DNA of 64,000 nt. It comes from Solenopsis invicta (Eukaryota > Arthropoda > Insecta > Hymenoptera > Formicidae). The notes beneath the pieces are model-generated. The model ran no database searches, was not told the origin of the DNA, and saw nothing but the letters and a program-made list of their open reading frames with translations. The translations under genes were made by a program, and so were the position numbers. Location: contig NC_052666.1 in assembly GCF_016802725.1 (NCBI RefSeq), positions 3,189,001-3,253,000 of the forward strand, in the 5' to 3' direction. Each line of letters begins with the position of its first letter. The stretch's first letter is position 1. This document shows positions 63,644-64,000 of the stretch, piece after piece.

Positions 63644-64000
63644 TGTGCAAAAATCCGACCGACAACCTCCACGTGGTGCACATTGGGTAATGCTAATGTC
63701 GGCGGTAGACGTCATTTTTCGGAAAAATGTACTGTAAAAAATGTATATCTTCAAAGTCTTGTAACTCGGTCAAAAAAAATCGTAGAGAAAACTTTAATAA
63801 AAGCATTTTGTAGAGAAAATGTCATACTTTATGGCACTTGCATTGGATTTGTCGAGAAAAATTTTTTTATTGAGCTACAGGCTGTTAAAAATACGTTATT
63901 TTAAGGAAAAAACAGTGTATCTTTTTTGGGGCATAGTACTAAGAAATTGAGAAAATTTTTGAAAACCATTAACAGCATGTTAAAGCTGGAACTTCGAGCT

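Overview
The window is AT-rich eukaryotic DNA with small exons, GT-AG introns and many non-autonomous transposable elements. The host genes are insect-like. The exon sequences and repeat landscape suggest a hymenopteran, probably an ant, but this is an inference made without any database search.

Layout. (1) Positions 192-21535, plus strand: the 3' two thirds of polychaetoid, the insect ZO-1 tight-junction scaffold. Thirteen phase-consistent exons run from the second PDZ domain through PDZ3, SH3 and the guanylate-kinase-like domain to a disordered C-terminal tail. A possible extra exon lies at 6403-6614. The long introns hold palindromic elements, including a large inverted-repeat element of about 6.9 kb (8930-15855) that carries a decayed minus-strand multi-exon gene. 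(2) Positions 26162-38856, minus strand: a complete seven-exon gene for a mitochondrial glutamate carrier (SLC25A22/SLC25A18 type, 313 residues), with all three mitochondrial-carrier signatures. GC-richer islands upstream (40230-41020 and 47500-48330) are candidate promoters or 5' leader exons. (3) Positions 41200-56200: no convincing gene, mostly repeats and AT-rich DNA. (4) Position 56649: an isolated first coding exon of an unrecognised gene on the plus strand. (5) Positions 58700-61532: GC-rich promoter/leader and six exons of a SAM-domain gene resembling the SAMD3-like family, with an apparent one-base frameshift. Its last visible intron contains (6), from 61649 to beyond the window end, a Tc1-type transposon turned into a giant palindrome. 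There the 3' half of the transposase gene is kept and the 5' half is replaced by an inverted copy of the 3' end.

The three host genes show no functional link. The most unusual content is the palindromic/foldback DNA: at least fifteen inverted-repeat elements, several nested in one another, one ending 66 bp before a coding exon. All exon boundaries were derived by reading splice sites and phases by eye; repeat boundaries are approximate unless stated.
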